Assembly (NCBI GenBank): GCA_963760225.1
Contig: CAVXCD010000001.1
Span: 372,001 to 436,000 of the forward strand
DNA: 64,000 nucleotides
DNA from: 13-2-20CM-66-19 sp963760225
Lineage (GTDB): Bacteria > Pseudomonadota > Gammaproteobacteria > Steroidobacterales > Steroidobacteraceae
Reading direction: 5' to 3'
Shown: positions 27,345-36,226 of the stretch, piece after piece
How the letters are laid out: every line of letters begins with the position of its first letter
How positions within the stretch are numbered: position 1 is the first letter of the stretch
The notes under the pieces: model-generated
Seen by the model: the letters and a program-made list of their open reading frames with translations, nothing else
The model's database searches: none
What the model was told of the DNA's origin: nothing
Made by a program: the position numbers and the translations under genes

Positions 27345-27908
27345 TCAGGAACCGGCGCGCTGCGGGCGGAATCCCGTGACGCGCGCCGACTCGTCGTAGA
27401 AGGTGTAAGCCAGGGTGATCAGGTCGATGTGGCTCGGCAGTGCCGGATCGATGATGAAGCGCACCGGCATGTCACGCGCTTCGTTGACATTGAAATGCTG
27501 CGGCGAGAAGCAGAAGCACTCGGTCTTGTGGAAGTAGGCGGCAACCTCGGACGGCGCGATGTTGGGCACCGCCTGCGCCACGGTGTCGCGTCCGGTGAGG
27601 TTGTGCGCGTAGAAGCTGGCGGTGAACAGCTGTCCGGGGTGCACCTCGACGGTGCGCACCACCGGGCGGAACTCGAAGGTGCCGGAGCTCGCCACGTCGG
27701 CGAGGAACTGCACGGTCACGGTACGGTTGAGGTCCGGGTGCTCGATCGCCTGCACGCGCTGCAGCAGCTTGGTCTGATCGCCGTAGCCGGTCACCGAGCA
27801 CAGCACGTTATACAGCGGCACCAGCGCGAAACCGAAGCCGAAGCTGCCGGCGGCGATCGCCAGCAGCTTCCAGGTCATATTGCGATTCTCGCGCCTGAGG
27901 TCGCTCAT
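27345..27908 (-). CDS. ctaG: Cytochrome c oxidase assembly protein CtaG (Cox11)
   Basis: A 187-residue protein with one N-terminal membrane helix (about 12-32) and a periplasmic immunoglobulin-like copper domain containing HKTECFCFSPQ, the Cu-binding CFCF motif, and a C-terminal TLAYTFYD strand. Delivers copper to the CuB centre of subunit I. ATG at 27908 is coupled to the small upstream membrane gene (ATGA overlap). Confidence 0.96.
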   Translation of the reverse strand: MSDLRRENRNMTWKLLAIAAGSFGFGFALVPLYNVLCSVTGYGDQTKLLQRVQAIEHPDLNRTVTVQFLADVASSGTFEFRPVVRTVEVHPGQLFTASFYAHNLTGRDTVAQAVPNIAPSEVAAYFHKTECFCFSPQHFNVNEARDMPVRFIIDPALPSHIDLITLAYTFYDESARVTGFRPQRAGS

Positions 27909-28042
27909 CGGGAGCCGCGCACCAGCATCATGACGATGAACCCGAGATAGAAGGCGAGCGCCACCGAGGCCCACAGCAGCGCGCTGCGCCGCACGCGCCG
28001 CCGCCGCCCGCCGTCATCTTCCGCGACCATCACGCTGGCCAT
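27905..28042 (-). CDS. Small cytochrome oxidase assembly membrane protein
   Basis: A 45-residue reading frame, too short for routine calling, fits exactly between ctaD and ctaG: its ATG (28042-28040) shares one base with the ctaD stop (TGATG) and its stop overlaps the ctaG ATG (ATGA). It encodes a charged N-terminus (AEDDGGRRRRVRR) and one membrane helix (ALLWASVALAFYLGFIVMML), ending RGSR. A small single-helix protein at this site is a recurring part of proteobacterial cox operons and is thought to help assembly. Coupling on both sides and helix design make it convincing. Confidence 0.82.
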   Translation of the reverse strand: MASVMVAEDDGGRRRRVRRSALLWASVALAFYLGFIVMMLVRGSR

Positions 28043-29646
28043 CAGTGCTCAGCGCCGCGGGCAACCACCGCCTCCGAGGGCGGGGTGCTCCAGGAGTGAA
28101 ACGGCGGTGGCGACGGCAGCTCCCACTCCAGGCCGTGCGCGCCCTCCCAGGCGCGATTGCCGACCGGCGCACCCGCGCGCACGCACTTCCAGATGATGTA
28201 CGGGAACAGCAGCTGCGACAGCCCGAAACCGAAGCCGCCGATGGAGGACACCATGTTCCAGTCGGTGAACTGCACGGCGTAGTCGGGGATGCGCCGCGGC
28301 ATGCCGGCAAGTCCCAGGAAGTGCTGCGGGAAGAACAGCACGTTGACGAAGATGGTCGACAGCCAGAAGTGCCAGGTGGCGAGCTTCTGGTCGTACATGT
28401 GGCCGGTCCATTTGGGCAGCCAGTAGTAGACCCCCGCCATGATGCCGAAGATGCTGCCCGGCACCAGCACGTAGTGGAAATGCGCCACCACGAAGTAGGT
28501 GTCCTGGTACTGGTAGTCGGCCGGCACGATCGCCAGCATCAGCCCGGAGAAGCCGCCGATGCTGAACAGAAACAGGAACGCCAGTGCGAACAGCATCGGC
28601 GGTTCGAACGACAGCGAGCCCTTCCACATGGTGGCGGTCCAGTTGAACACCTTCACCCCGGTCGGCACCGCGATCAGCATGGTCGAGAGCATGAAGAACA
28701 GCTGCGCGGCGAGCGGCATGCCGACGGTGAACATGTGGTGCGCCCACACGATGAATGACAGGAAGGCGATCGAGGCGATCGCGTACACCATGGCCTCGTA
28801 GCCGAACAGGGGCTTCCTCGAGAAGGTGGGGATGATCTCGGAGATGATGCCGAAGGCCGGCAGGATCAGGATGTAGACCTCCGGGTGACCGAAGAACCAG
28901 AAGATGTGCTGGAACATCACCGGGTCGCCGCCGCCCGCGGCGGTGAAGAAGGTGGTGCCGAAGAAGTGATCGGTGAGCAGCATGGTGACCGCGCCGGCCA
29001 GCACCGGCATCACCGCGATCAGGAGGTACGCGGTGATCAGCCAGCTCCACACGAACAGCGGCATGCGCAGCAGCGTCATGCCCGGCGCGCGCATGTTCAT
29101 GATCGTGACGATGACGTTGATCGCGCCGAGGATGGAGGAGGCGCCCATCAGGTGGATGGAGAACACCAACATCGGAAACGACGCTCCGGTCTGCAGCACC
29201 AGCGGCGGGTACATGGTCCAGCCGCCCGCCGGCGCCCCGCCCGGCACGAAGAACGAGGACAGCAGCAGCGTGAAGGCGAAGGGGAGGATCCAGAAGCTCA
29301 GGTTGTTGAGGCGCGGCAGCGCCATGTCGGGCGCGCCGACCTGCATCGGGATCATCCAGTTCGCCAGTCCCACCCACGCCGGCATGATCGCGCCGAAGAT
29401 CATGATGAGGGCGTGCATGGTGGTGAAGGAGTTGAACAGCTGCGGATCGAAGAACTGCAGCCCGGGGTGGAACAGCTCGAGCCTTATGAGCATCGCCAGG
29501 AAGCCACCGACGAAGAACATGGTGCACGCGAAGATCAGGTACATCGTGCCGATGTCCTTGTGATTGGTCGCGTACACCCAGCGCCGCCAGCCGTGCGGCT
29601 TGTGGTCGTGGTCGTCGTGCGCGGCGTGTGTCAGGGATTCGGCCAT
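28042..29646 (-). CDS. ctaD: Cytochrome c oxidase subunit I
   Basis: A 534-residue twelve-helix catalytic subunit with the haem a, haem a3 and CuB ligands: MHALIMIFG, WFFGHPEVYILILPAFGI (His-Tyr crosslink segment), WAHHMFTVG, and HFHYVLVPGSIFG. The D-channel region AMMLxN-like loop and the haem-propionate WN region are retained. Reduces O2 to water and pumps protons. The ATG at 29646 gives a His/Asp-rich N-terminus (HAAHDDHDHKPHGW) before the first helix; the longer frame upstream overlaps ctaC and is rejected. Confidence 0.97.
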   Translation of the reverse strand: MAESLTHAAHDDHDHKPHGWRRWVYATNHKDIGTMYLIFACTMFFVGGFLAMLIRLELFHPGLQFFDPQLFNSFTTMHALIMIFGAIMPAWVGLANWMIPMQVGAPDMALPRLNNLSFWILPFAFTLLLSSFFVPGGAPAGGWTMYPPLVLQTGASFPMLVFSIHLMGASSILGAINVIVTIMNMRAPGMTLLRMPLFVWSWLITAYLLIAVMPVLAGAVTMLLTDHFFGTTFFTAAGGGDPVMFQHIFWFFGHPEVYILILPAFGIISEIIPTFSRKPLFGYEAMVYAIASIAFLSFIVWAHHMFTVGMPLAAQLFFMLSTMLIAVPTGVKVFNWTATMWKGSLSFEPPMLFALAFLFLFSIGGFSGLMLAIVPADYQYQDTYFVVAHFHYVLVPGSIFGIMAGVYYWLPKWTGHMYDQKLATWHFWLSTIFVNVLFFPQHFLGLAGMPRRIPDYAVQFTDWNMVSSIGGFGFGLSQLLFPYIIWKCVRAGAPVGNRAWEGAHGLEWELPSPPPFHSWSTPPSEAVVARGAEH

Positions 29647-29684
29647 GGCGGTTCTCGCATCTGCTGCGGGTGGCGGGTCTAACC

Positions 29685-30596
29685 TTAAGAGGCGTGGGTG
29701 CCGGCGGGCGGCGCGGGCGCCGCGGCTCCGGTGGCAGGTGCTGCGGCGGGCGGTGCCGCGGCCTGCTTCTGCTCGGCGGCTTTCGCCTTGAGCCAGGCGG
29801 CGAAATCCGCCTTGGAGCGCGCATCCACCACGATCGGCATGAAGCCGTGGTCGCGGCCGCACAGCTCCGCGCACTGGCCGCGATACAGCCCGGGCTTGTC
29901 GGCGTCGATCCGGAACCACGCCTCGTTGACGAAGCCGGGAATGGCGTCCTTCTTCACGCCGAAGTCCGGCACCCACCAGGAATGGATGACGTCCGCCCCG
30001 GTGATCAGCAGGCGCACCTTGGTGTCGACCGGCACCACGAACGGCTGATCGACGTTCAGCAGGTAGTGCGGCACGGTGTTGGGATCGAGCGGCGAGAGCA
30101 GCTCGCGCGCCGCGTTACTGCGGCGGTCGAGGTGCGAGAAGTACATGACGCCGTCGTCCAGGTAGTCGTACTGCCAGCCCCACTGGAAGCCGGTCACCTT
30201 GATGGTGAGATCGGTCTTGCTGGTGTCCTCGATCTCCACCAGCGTGCGCGCCGCCGGCACCGCCATGGCGATGAGGATGATCACCGGCACGACGGTCCAG
30301 GCGAATTCCACCTTGGTGTTGTGCACCAGGGTGACGTCGGCCACCGCGCCCTGGGATTTGCGGAATTTCACCAGCGACCAGATCATCGCCCCGAACACCA
30401 CCACGCCGATCGCCACGCACACCCAGAAGATGGTCATGTGCAGGTCGTAGATCTTGCGGCTGATGTCGGTGACGCCGCGGGTCATGTTGAGCTGACTCCA
30501 GCCCGAGCCGGGCTCCTCCCCGGCGCGCGCGGCGAGCGGTGCGCCGGCGGCGGCCAGAGTTGCGGCGTAGGAAGCGAGCTTTGCGCGCATCATCAT
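29685..30596 (-). CDS. ctaC: Cytochrome c oxidase subunit II
   Basis: About 303 residues: signal sequence, two membrane helices (about 57-77 and 95-117) and a periplasmic cupredoxin domain with the CuA site (H...; then CAELCGRDHGFM, Cys-x3-Cys-x3-His-x2-Met) and the aromatic WGWQYDYL patch through which cytochrome c electrons enter. An Ala/Pro-rich C-terminal tail follows; no haem c motif, so it is the CuA-only form. Three consecutive ATG codons (30596-30588) leave the exact start open. First structural gene of the operon. Confidence 0.96.
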   Translation of the reverse strand: MMMRAKLASYAATLAAAGAPLAARAGEEPGSGWSQLNMTRGVTDISRKIYDLHMTIFWVCVAIGVVVFGAMIWSLVKFRKSQGAVADVTLVHNTKVEFAWTVVPVIILIAMAVPAARTLVEIEDTSKTDLTIKVTGFQWGWQYDYLDDGVMYFSHLDRRSNAARELLSPLDPNTVPHYLLNVDQPFVVPVDTKVRLLITGADVIHSWWVPDFGVKKDAIPGFVNEAWFRIDADKPGLYRGQCAELCGRDHGFMPIVVDARSKADFAAWLKAKAAEQKQAAAPPAAAPATGAAAPAPPAGTHAS

Positions 30597-30673
30597 TCGA
30601 ACCTTACAGCGCCGCACGCGAACCCCGCGGCGGGCAACACCCGTGGAAAGCAAACCCCAAGCGCACCGCCCGC

Positions 30674-31153
30674 TCAACGCCAGGCGGGCGACTCGTTGAC
30701 CCGGCCGATGACGCGCTGCAATCGCAGTGCCAGGCCGCACCGTTCCTCCTCCGTGAGGAAGCTGCCCAGCTCGCACTGGCGGCCGGACGACTCGATGGTG
30801 AGCCGGCTCGGGTGCAGGCGTGCTGCAGGGCGGCGCAGTTTAACCTGCGCCCAGTGCCGCGGGAACACGACGCACTCGCAGCGGCTGCGTGCGCGCGATT
30901 CGACGCTGATCTGCGCCTCGGTGACCGTGATCGTCTGGCGGTGGAAGCGCCGCTCGAGCGAGCTGGTGAGCGCCCACGCCAGCAGCGCCATCTCCAGTCC
31001 CGCGAACGGCAGCACCGGCCAGAACCCCTTGTAGGCAAGTACCCCGGCGGTCCCGATGGGCACGACGCACACGGCGGCAAAGAACAGCCGCGCGCCGCGC
31101 CCGGTGAGCGAGCAGTTGGGACAGATCTCGATGCGCAGCGGTTCAGGTTCCAC
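30674..31153 (-). CDS. DUF2244 membrane protein
   Basis: A 159-residue protein with an N-terminal ICPNCSLTGRG segment, two hydrophobic helices (about 23-42 and 46-65) and a C-terminal cytoplasmic part with the family pattern VEFPRHWAQVKL-like block (here VFPRHWAQVKL) and GSFLTEEER. DUF2244 proteins are usually found just upstream of cox genes, as here. Function unknown. GTG start at 31153; 77 bases before ctaC. Confidence 0.85.
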   Translation of the reverse strand: MEPEPLRIEICPNCSLTGRGARLFFAAVCVVPIGTAGVLAYKGFWPVLPFAGLEMALLAWALTSSLERRFHRQTITVTEAQISVESRARSRCECVVFPRHWAQVKLRRPAARLHPSRLTIESSGRQCELGSFLTEEERCGLALRLQRVIGRVNESPAWR

Positions 31154-31196
31154 GCGCGCACGATGGTAGCGTGCGAGCGCGCTAATTCAAGCCGCC

Positions 31197-31892
31197 TCAG
31201 GTGCTTATCAGCCGCTGCATGAGCCGCGCCAGCGCCTCCTCGAGCACCAGCGAACGCACCGCGGCCGGCGCGTGCGGGACGACCGCGAGCGCCGGCTCGC
31301 CGAGCAGGCGCTCGAGCGTGCCGAGATTCTCCGCGACGGCGCGCATCTCCGGATCGACGGCGCTCGCCACCCAGCCGGCAAAGCCCACCCCGCGCGCCGC
31401 GATGCTCTCGCGGGTGAGCCGCGCGTGGTTCAGGCAGCCGAGCTTGAGGCCCACCACCAGGAGCGCCGGCAACCCGAGCGCGACCGCCAGGTCCTCCATG
31501 CTCTCGTGGTCGCTGATCGGAGCGAGCCACCCCCCTGCCCCCTCGACGACGATCCAGTCGGCGGCGGCCGTGAGTCGCCGGTAATGTTCGACGATTAGGC
31601 CGATATCAATCCTGATCTTGCTGGCTTCTGCGGCGATATGTGGTGAAATTGGCGGTTCGAAGCAATACGGGTTCACGTCCGCATAGGCGGCCAGGGTTCG
31701 GGAGGCTGCCATGAGGTCGAGGGCATCCTCGTTGCGCAGCCCCGCGGGCATGCGCAGGGCCCCGGAGGCGATCGGCTTCATTACCGTGACCGTGGCACGG
31801 CGTGCCAGCAGCGCCCGCACCAGCGCACAGGCGACGACGGTCTTTCCCACGCCCGTGTCCGTGCCGGTGACGAAGAGTCCGTGGACGCTCAC
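31197..31892 (-). CDS. bioD: Dethiobiotin synthetase
   Basis: A 231-residue ATP-dependent enzyme closing the ureido ring of dethiobiotin. P-loop GTDTGVGKT near the N-terminus, substrate Lys in MKPIASG, EGAGGWLAP and the PISPHIAAE segment are present. The GTG start (31892) overlaps the bioC stop (GTGA). Codons from 31575 to 31667 are unusually AT-rich for this genome. Last gene of the bioBFHCD operon. Confidence 0.95.
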   Translation of the reverse strand: MSVHGLFVTGTDTGVGKTVVACALVRALLARRATVTVMKPIASGALRMPAGLRNEDALDLMAASRTLAAYADVNPYCFEPPISPHIAAEASKIRIDIGLIVEHYRRLTAAADWIVVEGAGGWLAPISDHESMEDLAVALGLPALLVVGLKLGCLNHARLTRESIAARGVGFAGWVASAVDPEMRAVAENLGTLERLLGEPALAVVPHAPAAVRSLVLEEALARLMQRLIST

Positions 31893-32773
31893 CGGCGACC
31901 CCGGCGGATCGATCCGGGCGCGATGTGCGCGATGCCGGAGTGCGCGGGCACGGCGTGGCGTCCGGCCGCGCCCCAGCTCGCCCCGTAGATCACCTCCCAG
32001 GTGGCGGGCAGTCCCGAGGCACGGCGCTCGCGCTCGTACGCCGCCGCCACGCGTGCGAGGCGCGCGCGGCCGGCGAGGTTGCGCGGCCGGCCGGCGGTGA
32101 CGTTGTGTGCTCCGATCGCTTTCAGATCGCGCATCAGCGCCAGCACGTCCGGGTAGGCGAGCTCGAGCCGGTCGACGTCGAGCACCGGCTCGGTGAGCCC
32201 GGCACGCAGCAGCGCATCGCCGACCTCCTGCACTTCGGGAAAGTGATTGACGTGATTGTAGCCGTCGGCCGCGGCCCAGGCGCTGCGCAGCTCGTGCAGC
32301 GTCGCGAGCCCGAGGGTGCTGAAGCCGAAGAAGCCGCCCGGTTGCAGCACGCGGCGCACCTCGGCGAGCGCGGCGTCGAGCGGCTGGCACCACTGCAGCA
32401 TCAGGCTGCTGAAGACCAGGTCGACGCTGCGGTCCCTGAGCGGCAGCCGCAGCGCATCGGCGCACACGCGCGCGAAGCGCCGCCACGGCCGCAGATGCCG
32501 CCGGGCCTCGCGCAGCATGGCGTCCGCAATATCGAGCGCCACCACCTGCGCGCGCGGGTAGCGGCGCTTCAGCTCGCGCGTCACGCGCCCGGTGCCGGCA
32601 CCGAGGTCGAGCACCACGCGCGGCGCGAAGCGAAAGTCGCCGAGGCGCGCGAGCAGCTCGTCCGCCACCTGCACCTGCAGCCGCGCGGCGGCCTCGTAGC
32701 TGGCGCTGGCACGCGCGAACGAGGCGCGCACGCGCGCGCGGTCGAGCTGGAAGGCGGCATCCGGCGCGCTCAC
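31889..32773 (-). CDS. bioC: Malonyl-ACP O-methyltransferase BioC
   Basis: A 294-residue SAM-dependent methyltransferase. N-terminal ARASASYEAAARLQ is the classical BioC opening; motif I VLDLGAGTGRVTRELKRRYP binds SAM; SSLMLQWCQ and LQPGGFFGFSTLG follow. Methylates malonyl-ACP so that it can be extended by fatty acid synthase to pimeloyl-ACP methyl ester. GTG start overlapping the bioH stop. Confidence 0.95.
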   Translation of the reverse strand: MSAPDAAFQLDRARVRASFARASASYEAAARLQVQVADELLARLGDFRFAPRVVLDLGAGTGRVTRELKRRYPRAQVVALDIADAMLREARRHLRPWRRFARVCADALRLPLRDRSVDLVFSSLMLQWCQPLDAALAEVRRVLQPGGFFGFSTLGLATLHELRSAWAAADGYNHVNHFPEVQEVGDALLRAGLTEPVLDVDRLELAYPDVLALMRDLKAIGAHNVTAGRPRNLAGRARLARVAAAYERERRASGLPATWEVIYGASWGAAGRHAVPAHSGIAHIAPGSIRRGRR

Positions 32774-33558
32774 GCGAGAAAGCCCTGCAGGTGGTGCAGG
32801 AACTGCACCGGGTGCGACAGGAACGGCGCGTGCGCCGCGCCTGCGATCTCGACGTAGCGCGCCTGCGGCAGCGCCCGCGCCAGCTTGCGCGAGGCGACCG
32901 CGCGGATGACGCGGTCGCGTTGCCCGGCCATCACCAGGGCCGGCACGCGCACCAGCGGCAGCGCCGCGCGCAGGTCCCCCTCGCGCAGCCGCGCGAGCCC
33001 CGCGGCGAGCGCCTCGGGACAGGCTTCACCGTGCGCGCGCAGTGCCGCGCGCAGCTTCGCCAGCACGCGCACCGCGGTGCCCGGCCGGCAGCCGCGCGTC
33101 TGCAGCAGCAGGAAGTCCTGCACGGCGCGCTCGCCCTCGGCGTGCAGGCGGTGCACCAGGCGCGCCAGCAGCGGCCGCGGCGTGCCGCAGCGCCAGCTGG
33201 GTGAAGCGAGGAACTTCGGCGTCGTGGCGATGAGCGCCAGGCGCTCGATCGCCGCCGGCAGCGCCGCGGCGAGATCGAGCGCGAGCTGACCGCCGAGCGA
33301 CCAGCCGAGCAGCGCGTAGCGCTCGGTGAGCGGGGCGAGCGTCTCGTGCACGCGCCACGCCTGCGCCGCCGGGGTGGCGGCCTGCGCGTCCCAGCTGCTC
33401 GCGCCGTGTCCCGGCAGGTCGACGGCGATGACGCGAAACTGCGGCGCCAGCGCGCGCACCAGGCCGTCCCACACGCGCAGGTTCATGCTCCAGCCGTGCA
33501 GCAGCACCAGGTCGCGGCCGCACCCCTCGCCGTGCACCTCGTAGTACAGCGCGCTCAC
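32770..33558 (-). CDS. bioH: Pimeloyl-ACP methyl ester carboxylesterase BioH
   Basis: A 262-residue alpha/beta hydrolase. LLHGWSMN oxyanion loop, nucleophile elbow GWSLGG, acid near VMAGQRDRVI and the final His in AGAAHAPFLSHP. Removes the methyl ester placed by BioC, freeing pimeloyl-ACP for BioF. GTG at 33558, overlapping the bioF stop; a longer in-frame extension runs inside bioF and is not used. Confidence 0.94.
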   Translation of the reverse strand: MSALYYEVHGEGCGRDLVLLHGWSMNLRVWDGLVRALAPQFRVIAVDLPGHGASSWDAQAATPAAQAWRVHETLAPLTERYALLGWSLGGQLALDLAAALPAAIERLALIATTPKFLASPSWRCGTPRPLLARLVHRLHAEGERAVQDFLLLQTRGCRPGTAVRVLAKLRAALRAHGEACPEALAAGLARLREGDLRAALPLVRVPALVMAGQRDRVIRAVASRKLARALPQARYVEIAGAAHAPFLSHPVQFLHHLQGFLA

Positions 33559-34751
33559 GCCGCCGACTCCGCCGCGGCTCGGGTGCACGCCTCGCCCAGG
33601 GCGTCGATCAGCGCGTCGACCTGCGCTTCGCTGTGCGCGGCCGACAGCGTCACGCGCAGCCGCGCGCTGCCGGCGGGCACGGTGGGCGGGCGGATCGCGA
33701 CCACCCACAGCCCCCCCGCCTGCAGCTGCCGCTGCGCGCTGAGCGCCGCCGCGGCGCTGCCGAGCATCACCGGCTGGATGGGCGTGGTGGACGCGGCGAG
33801 CGGCACGCCGGCGGCGAGCGCGCCGGCGCGAAAGCGCGCGGTGAGCGCGTGCACCCGCTCGCGCCGCCAGCCTTCCGCCTGCGCGAGCCGCAGCGCCGCG
33901 CGCGTGGCCGCCGCCACTCCCTGGGGCAGCGCGGTGGTGTAGATGTACGGGCGCGCCTTCTGCACCAGCAGCTCGATGAGCGCGGCATCCGCGGCGACGA
34001 AGGCGCCGAAGGAGCCGAACGCCTTGCCGAGCGTGCCGATGAGCACCGGCGCCGCCTCGCTATCCAGGCCAAAGTGCTCGAGCACGCCGCGGCCGCTCGC
34101 GCCCAGCACGCCCAGGCCGTGCGCATCGTCCACCACCAGCCAGGCCCGCGCGGCCTGCGCGGCCGCGGCCAGCGCCGGCAGCGGCGCCAGGTCGCCGTCC
34201 ATGCTGAACACCCCGTCGGTGGCGATGACGCTGGTGGCCTCGGGGTCCTGCGCCAGCAGCCGCTCGGCGGACGCGGCGTCCGCGTGCCCGTAGCGCTTGA
34301 GCGTCGCCCCGGCGAGGCGCGCGCCGTCGATGAGCGAGGCGTGGCACAGACGATCGAGCAGCACGCGCTCGTTGCGGTCGGCGAGCGAGGCGAGCACCGC
34401 GAGATTCGCCATGTAGCCGGTGGAGAACAGCAGCGCCCGCTCGCGCTGCGTGAAGGCGGCCAGCTCCTCCTCGAGGCGCGCATGCTCGCTGCCGTGGCCG
34501 CTCACCAGGTGCGAGGCGCCGCTGCCCGCGCCATAGCGCGCGGCGCATTCGCCCTGGGCGGCGGCGGGCAGCGGGTGGCGTGCGAGACCTAAGTAATCGT
34601 TGCTGCTGAAGTCGATGAGCTCGCGGCCGCCGGCGATCAGCGAGCGGCCGCCGTGCGTGCCGGGGCCCTCGATCGTGGTGCGGCTGCGCCGCAGCTGCCC
34701 CGCGGCGAGCTGCGCCAGCGCCGCCTCAAGCGCCGCGCTGTTCCGTTTCAT
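33555..34751 (-). CDS. bioF: 8-amino-7-oxononanoate synthase
   Basis: A 398-residue PLP enzyme of the alpha-oxoamine synthase family. FSSNDYLGLARHP near residue 50, GSGASHLVSGH, VDDAHGLGVLG (PLP ring contact) and the Schiff-base Lys in GTLGKAFGSFG. Condenses pimeloyl-ACP with alanine. Its 5' end overlaps the 3' end of bioB by 26 bases, and its stop overlaps bioH. Confidence 0.96.
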   Translation of the reverse strand: MKRNSAALEAALAQLAAGQLRRSRTTIEGPGTHGGRSLIAGGRELIDFSSNDYLGLARHPLPAAAQGECAARYGAGSGASHLVSGHGSEHARLEEELAAFTQRERALLFSTGYMANLAVLASLADRNERVLLDRLCHASLIDGARLAGATLKRYGHADAASAERLLAQDPEATSVIATDGVFSMDGDLAPLPALAAAAQAARAWLVVDDAHGLGVLGASGRGVLEHFGLDSEAAPVLIGTLGKAFGSFGAFVAADAALIELLVQKARPYIYTTALPQGVAAATRAALRLAQAEGWRRERVHALTARFRAGALAAGVPLAASTTPIQPVMLGSAAAALSAQRQLQAGGLWVVAIRPPTVPAGSARLRVTLSAAHSEAQVDALIDALGEACTRAAAESAA

Positions 34752-35736
34752 GGCCCGCCGGCTTCAGCCCGAGCCGCGCCAGCAGTCCGCGGTCGCGCGC
34801 CACGTCGGGGTTGCCGGTGGTCAGGAGCCTCTCGCCGTAGAAGATGGAGTTGGCGCCGGCGAGGAAGCACAGCGCCTGCAGCTCATCGCTCATCGCCTCG
34901 CGGCCGGCCGACAGGCGCACCTGCGCGCGCGGCATCAGCACGCGCGCCACCGCGCAGGTGCGCACGAAGTCGAACGGATCGACGTCGGGGGCATCCGCGA
35001 GCGGCGTGCCCGGTACGCGCACCAGGCGGTTGATCGGCACGCTCTCCGGGTGGGCCGGCAGGTTGGCGAGCGTGCGCAGCAGCTCGGCGCGGTCGGCGAC
35101 CGATTCGCCCATGCCGACGATGCCGCCGCAGCAGACCTTCAGTCCCGCCGCGCGCACCGCCGCCAGCGTGTCGAGCCGCTCCTGGTAGGTGCGCGTGGTG
35201 ATGATCTCGCCGTAGAACTGCGCCGAGGTGTCGAGGTTGTGGTTGTAGTAGTCGAGGCCGGCGTCCTTAAGCGTCACGGCCTGCTCGGCGGTGAGCATGC
35301 CGAGGGTCGCGCAGCTCTCCAGTCCCAGCGCGCACACCGCCTGCACCATCTGCGCGATCACCGCCAGATCCTTGGCCTTGGGGGCGCGGTAGGCCGCGCC
35401 CATGCAGAAGCGCGTCGCGCCCGCCGCCTTGGCGCGCGCGGCGTGCTCGCGCACCGCCGCCACCTCCATGAGCGCCTCGCGCGACAGCCCGGTGTCGTAG
35501 CGCGCGCTCTGCGGGCAGTAGGCGCAGTCCTCGGGGCACGCGCCGGTCTTGATCGACAGCAGCGTGCTCATCTGCACCGTGTTGGCGGCGTGGTGGGCGC
35601 GGTGCACGCGCTGCGCGCGCAGCATCAGGTCCATGAACGGCAGCGCGAACAGTGCCCGCACCTCGTCCGCCGACCAGTCATGGCGGATGGGCTGCGCGCC
35701 CTCGTCCTCATCGCCGTGTGTCAGCGGCTCATGCAT
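34726..35736 (-). CDS. bioB: Biotin synthase
   Basis: A 336-residue radical-SAM enzyme inserting sulfur into dethiobiotin. The [4Fe-4S] motif CPEDCAYC, then YDTGLSREALM, a second-cluster Cys set including SCATLGML and KVCCGGIVGMGE, and Arg in QVRLSAGRE. The ATG at 35736 is supported by an AGGGAGG sequence about 8 bases upstream; a GTG/ATG further upstream adds a non-conserved extension. First gene of the biotin operon; dgkA ends 97 bases upstream on the same strand. Confidence 0.96.
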   Translation of the reverse strand: MHEPLTHGDEDEGAQPIRHDWSADEVRALFALPFMDLMLRAQRVHRAHHAANTVQMSTLLSIKTGACPEDCAYCPQSARYDTGLSREALMEVAAVREHAARAKAAGATRFCMGAAYRAPKAKDLAVIAQMVQAVCALGLESCATLGMLTAEQAVTLKDAGLDYYNHNLDTSAQFYGEIITTRTYQERLDTLAAVRAAGLKVCCGGIVGMGESVADRAELLRTLANLPAHPESVPINRLVRVPGTPLADAPDVDPFDFVRTCAVARVLMPRAQVRLSAGREAMSDELQALCFLAGANSIFYGERLLTTGNPDVARDRGLLARLGLKPAGHETEQRGA

Positions 35737-35773
35737 GGTTTGCAGCCTCCCTGGGCGCCAGGCGCCGCCCGCG

Positions 35774-35803
35774 AACATGCCCGAGGGCTGCCGGCACTGT
35801 CAA
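35774..35803 (-). promoter_or_regulatory. Candidate sigma-70 promoter of the biotin operon
   Basis: Minus strand: TTGACA (35803-35798) and CATGTT (35779-35774) separated by 18 bases, giving a start site some 30 bases before the bioB ATG. The -35 is perfect, the -10 weak. No convincing BirA operator was recognised here. A short palindrome AATTG-GT-CAATT lies just upstream at 35828-35839, at the dgkA stop. Confidence 0.4.
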
Positions 35804-35833
35804 CGCACCGGCTGTGTTTGAGTCGACAATTGG

Positions 35834-36226
35834 TCAATTCATGATCAGTTGTACCGCGAGCGCGGCGCCGACCGCGAGCGCGCCGAGCACCGCGACCAGC
35901 ACCGCCGCGGCGGCGCAGTCCTTGACGATGCGGATCGCGGCACTGTCGTGCGGGTGCAGCGCGTCGGCGAGCTGCTCGATGGCGGTGTTGAGCAGCTCGG
36001 CGCTGAGCACCGCGGCGCAGGCCGACAGCAGCAGCGCCCACCACAGCGGCGCGGGCCGCAGCGCGATGAGCGCCAGCAGCACCGCGACGGCCGCCGCCGC
36101 CTGCACCCTGAGGCTGGTCCCGCGGCTCAGGCCGTGGGCGAGGCCGCGCAGCGCGAAGCCGAGCCGCAGCAGCAGCGGGCGGTTCTTGTGGGCGCTCACG
36201 CCGGCGCGGGCGAGCTCATCGGACAT
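35834..36226 (-). CDS. dgkA: Diacylglycerol kinase, prokaryotic type
   Basis: A 130-residue trimeric membrane kinase with three helices. The catalytic segment AELLNTAIE (Glu general base) and the second conserved KDCAAAAVLV are present. Recycles diacylglycerol, released by lipid-linked periplasmic glucan or LPS modification, into phosphatidic acid. Its first bases overlap the ubiA 3' end by 11. Confidence 0.93.
   Translation of the reverse strand: MSDELARAGVSAHKNRPLLLRLGFALRGLAHGLSRGTSLRVQAAAAVAVLLALIALRPAPLWWALLLSACAAVLSAELLNTAIEQLADALHPHDSAAIRIVKDCAAAAVLVAVLGALAVGAALAVQLIMN

Noticed and set aside
35737..35833. BirA operator upstream of bioB
   Set aside because: No TTGTAAACC-type inverted halves with the right spacing were found.
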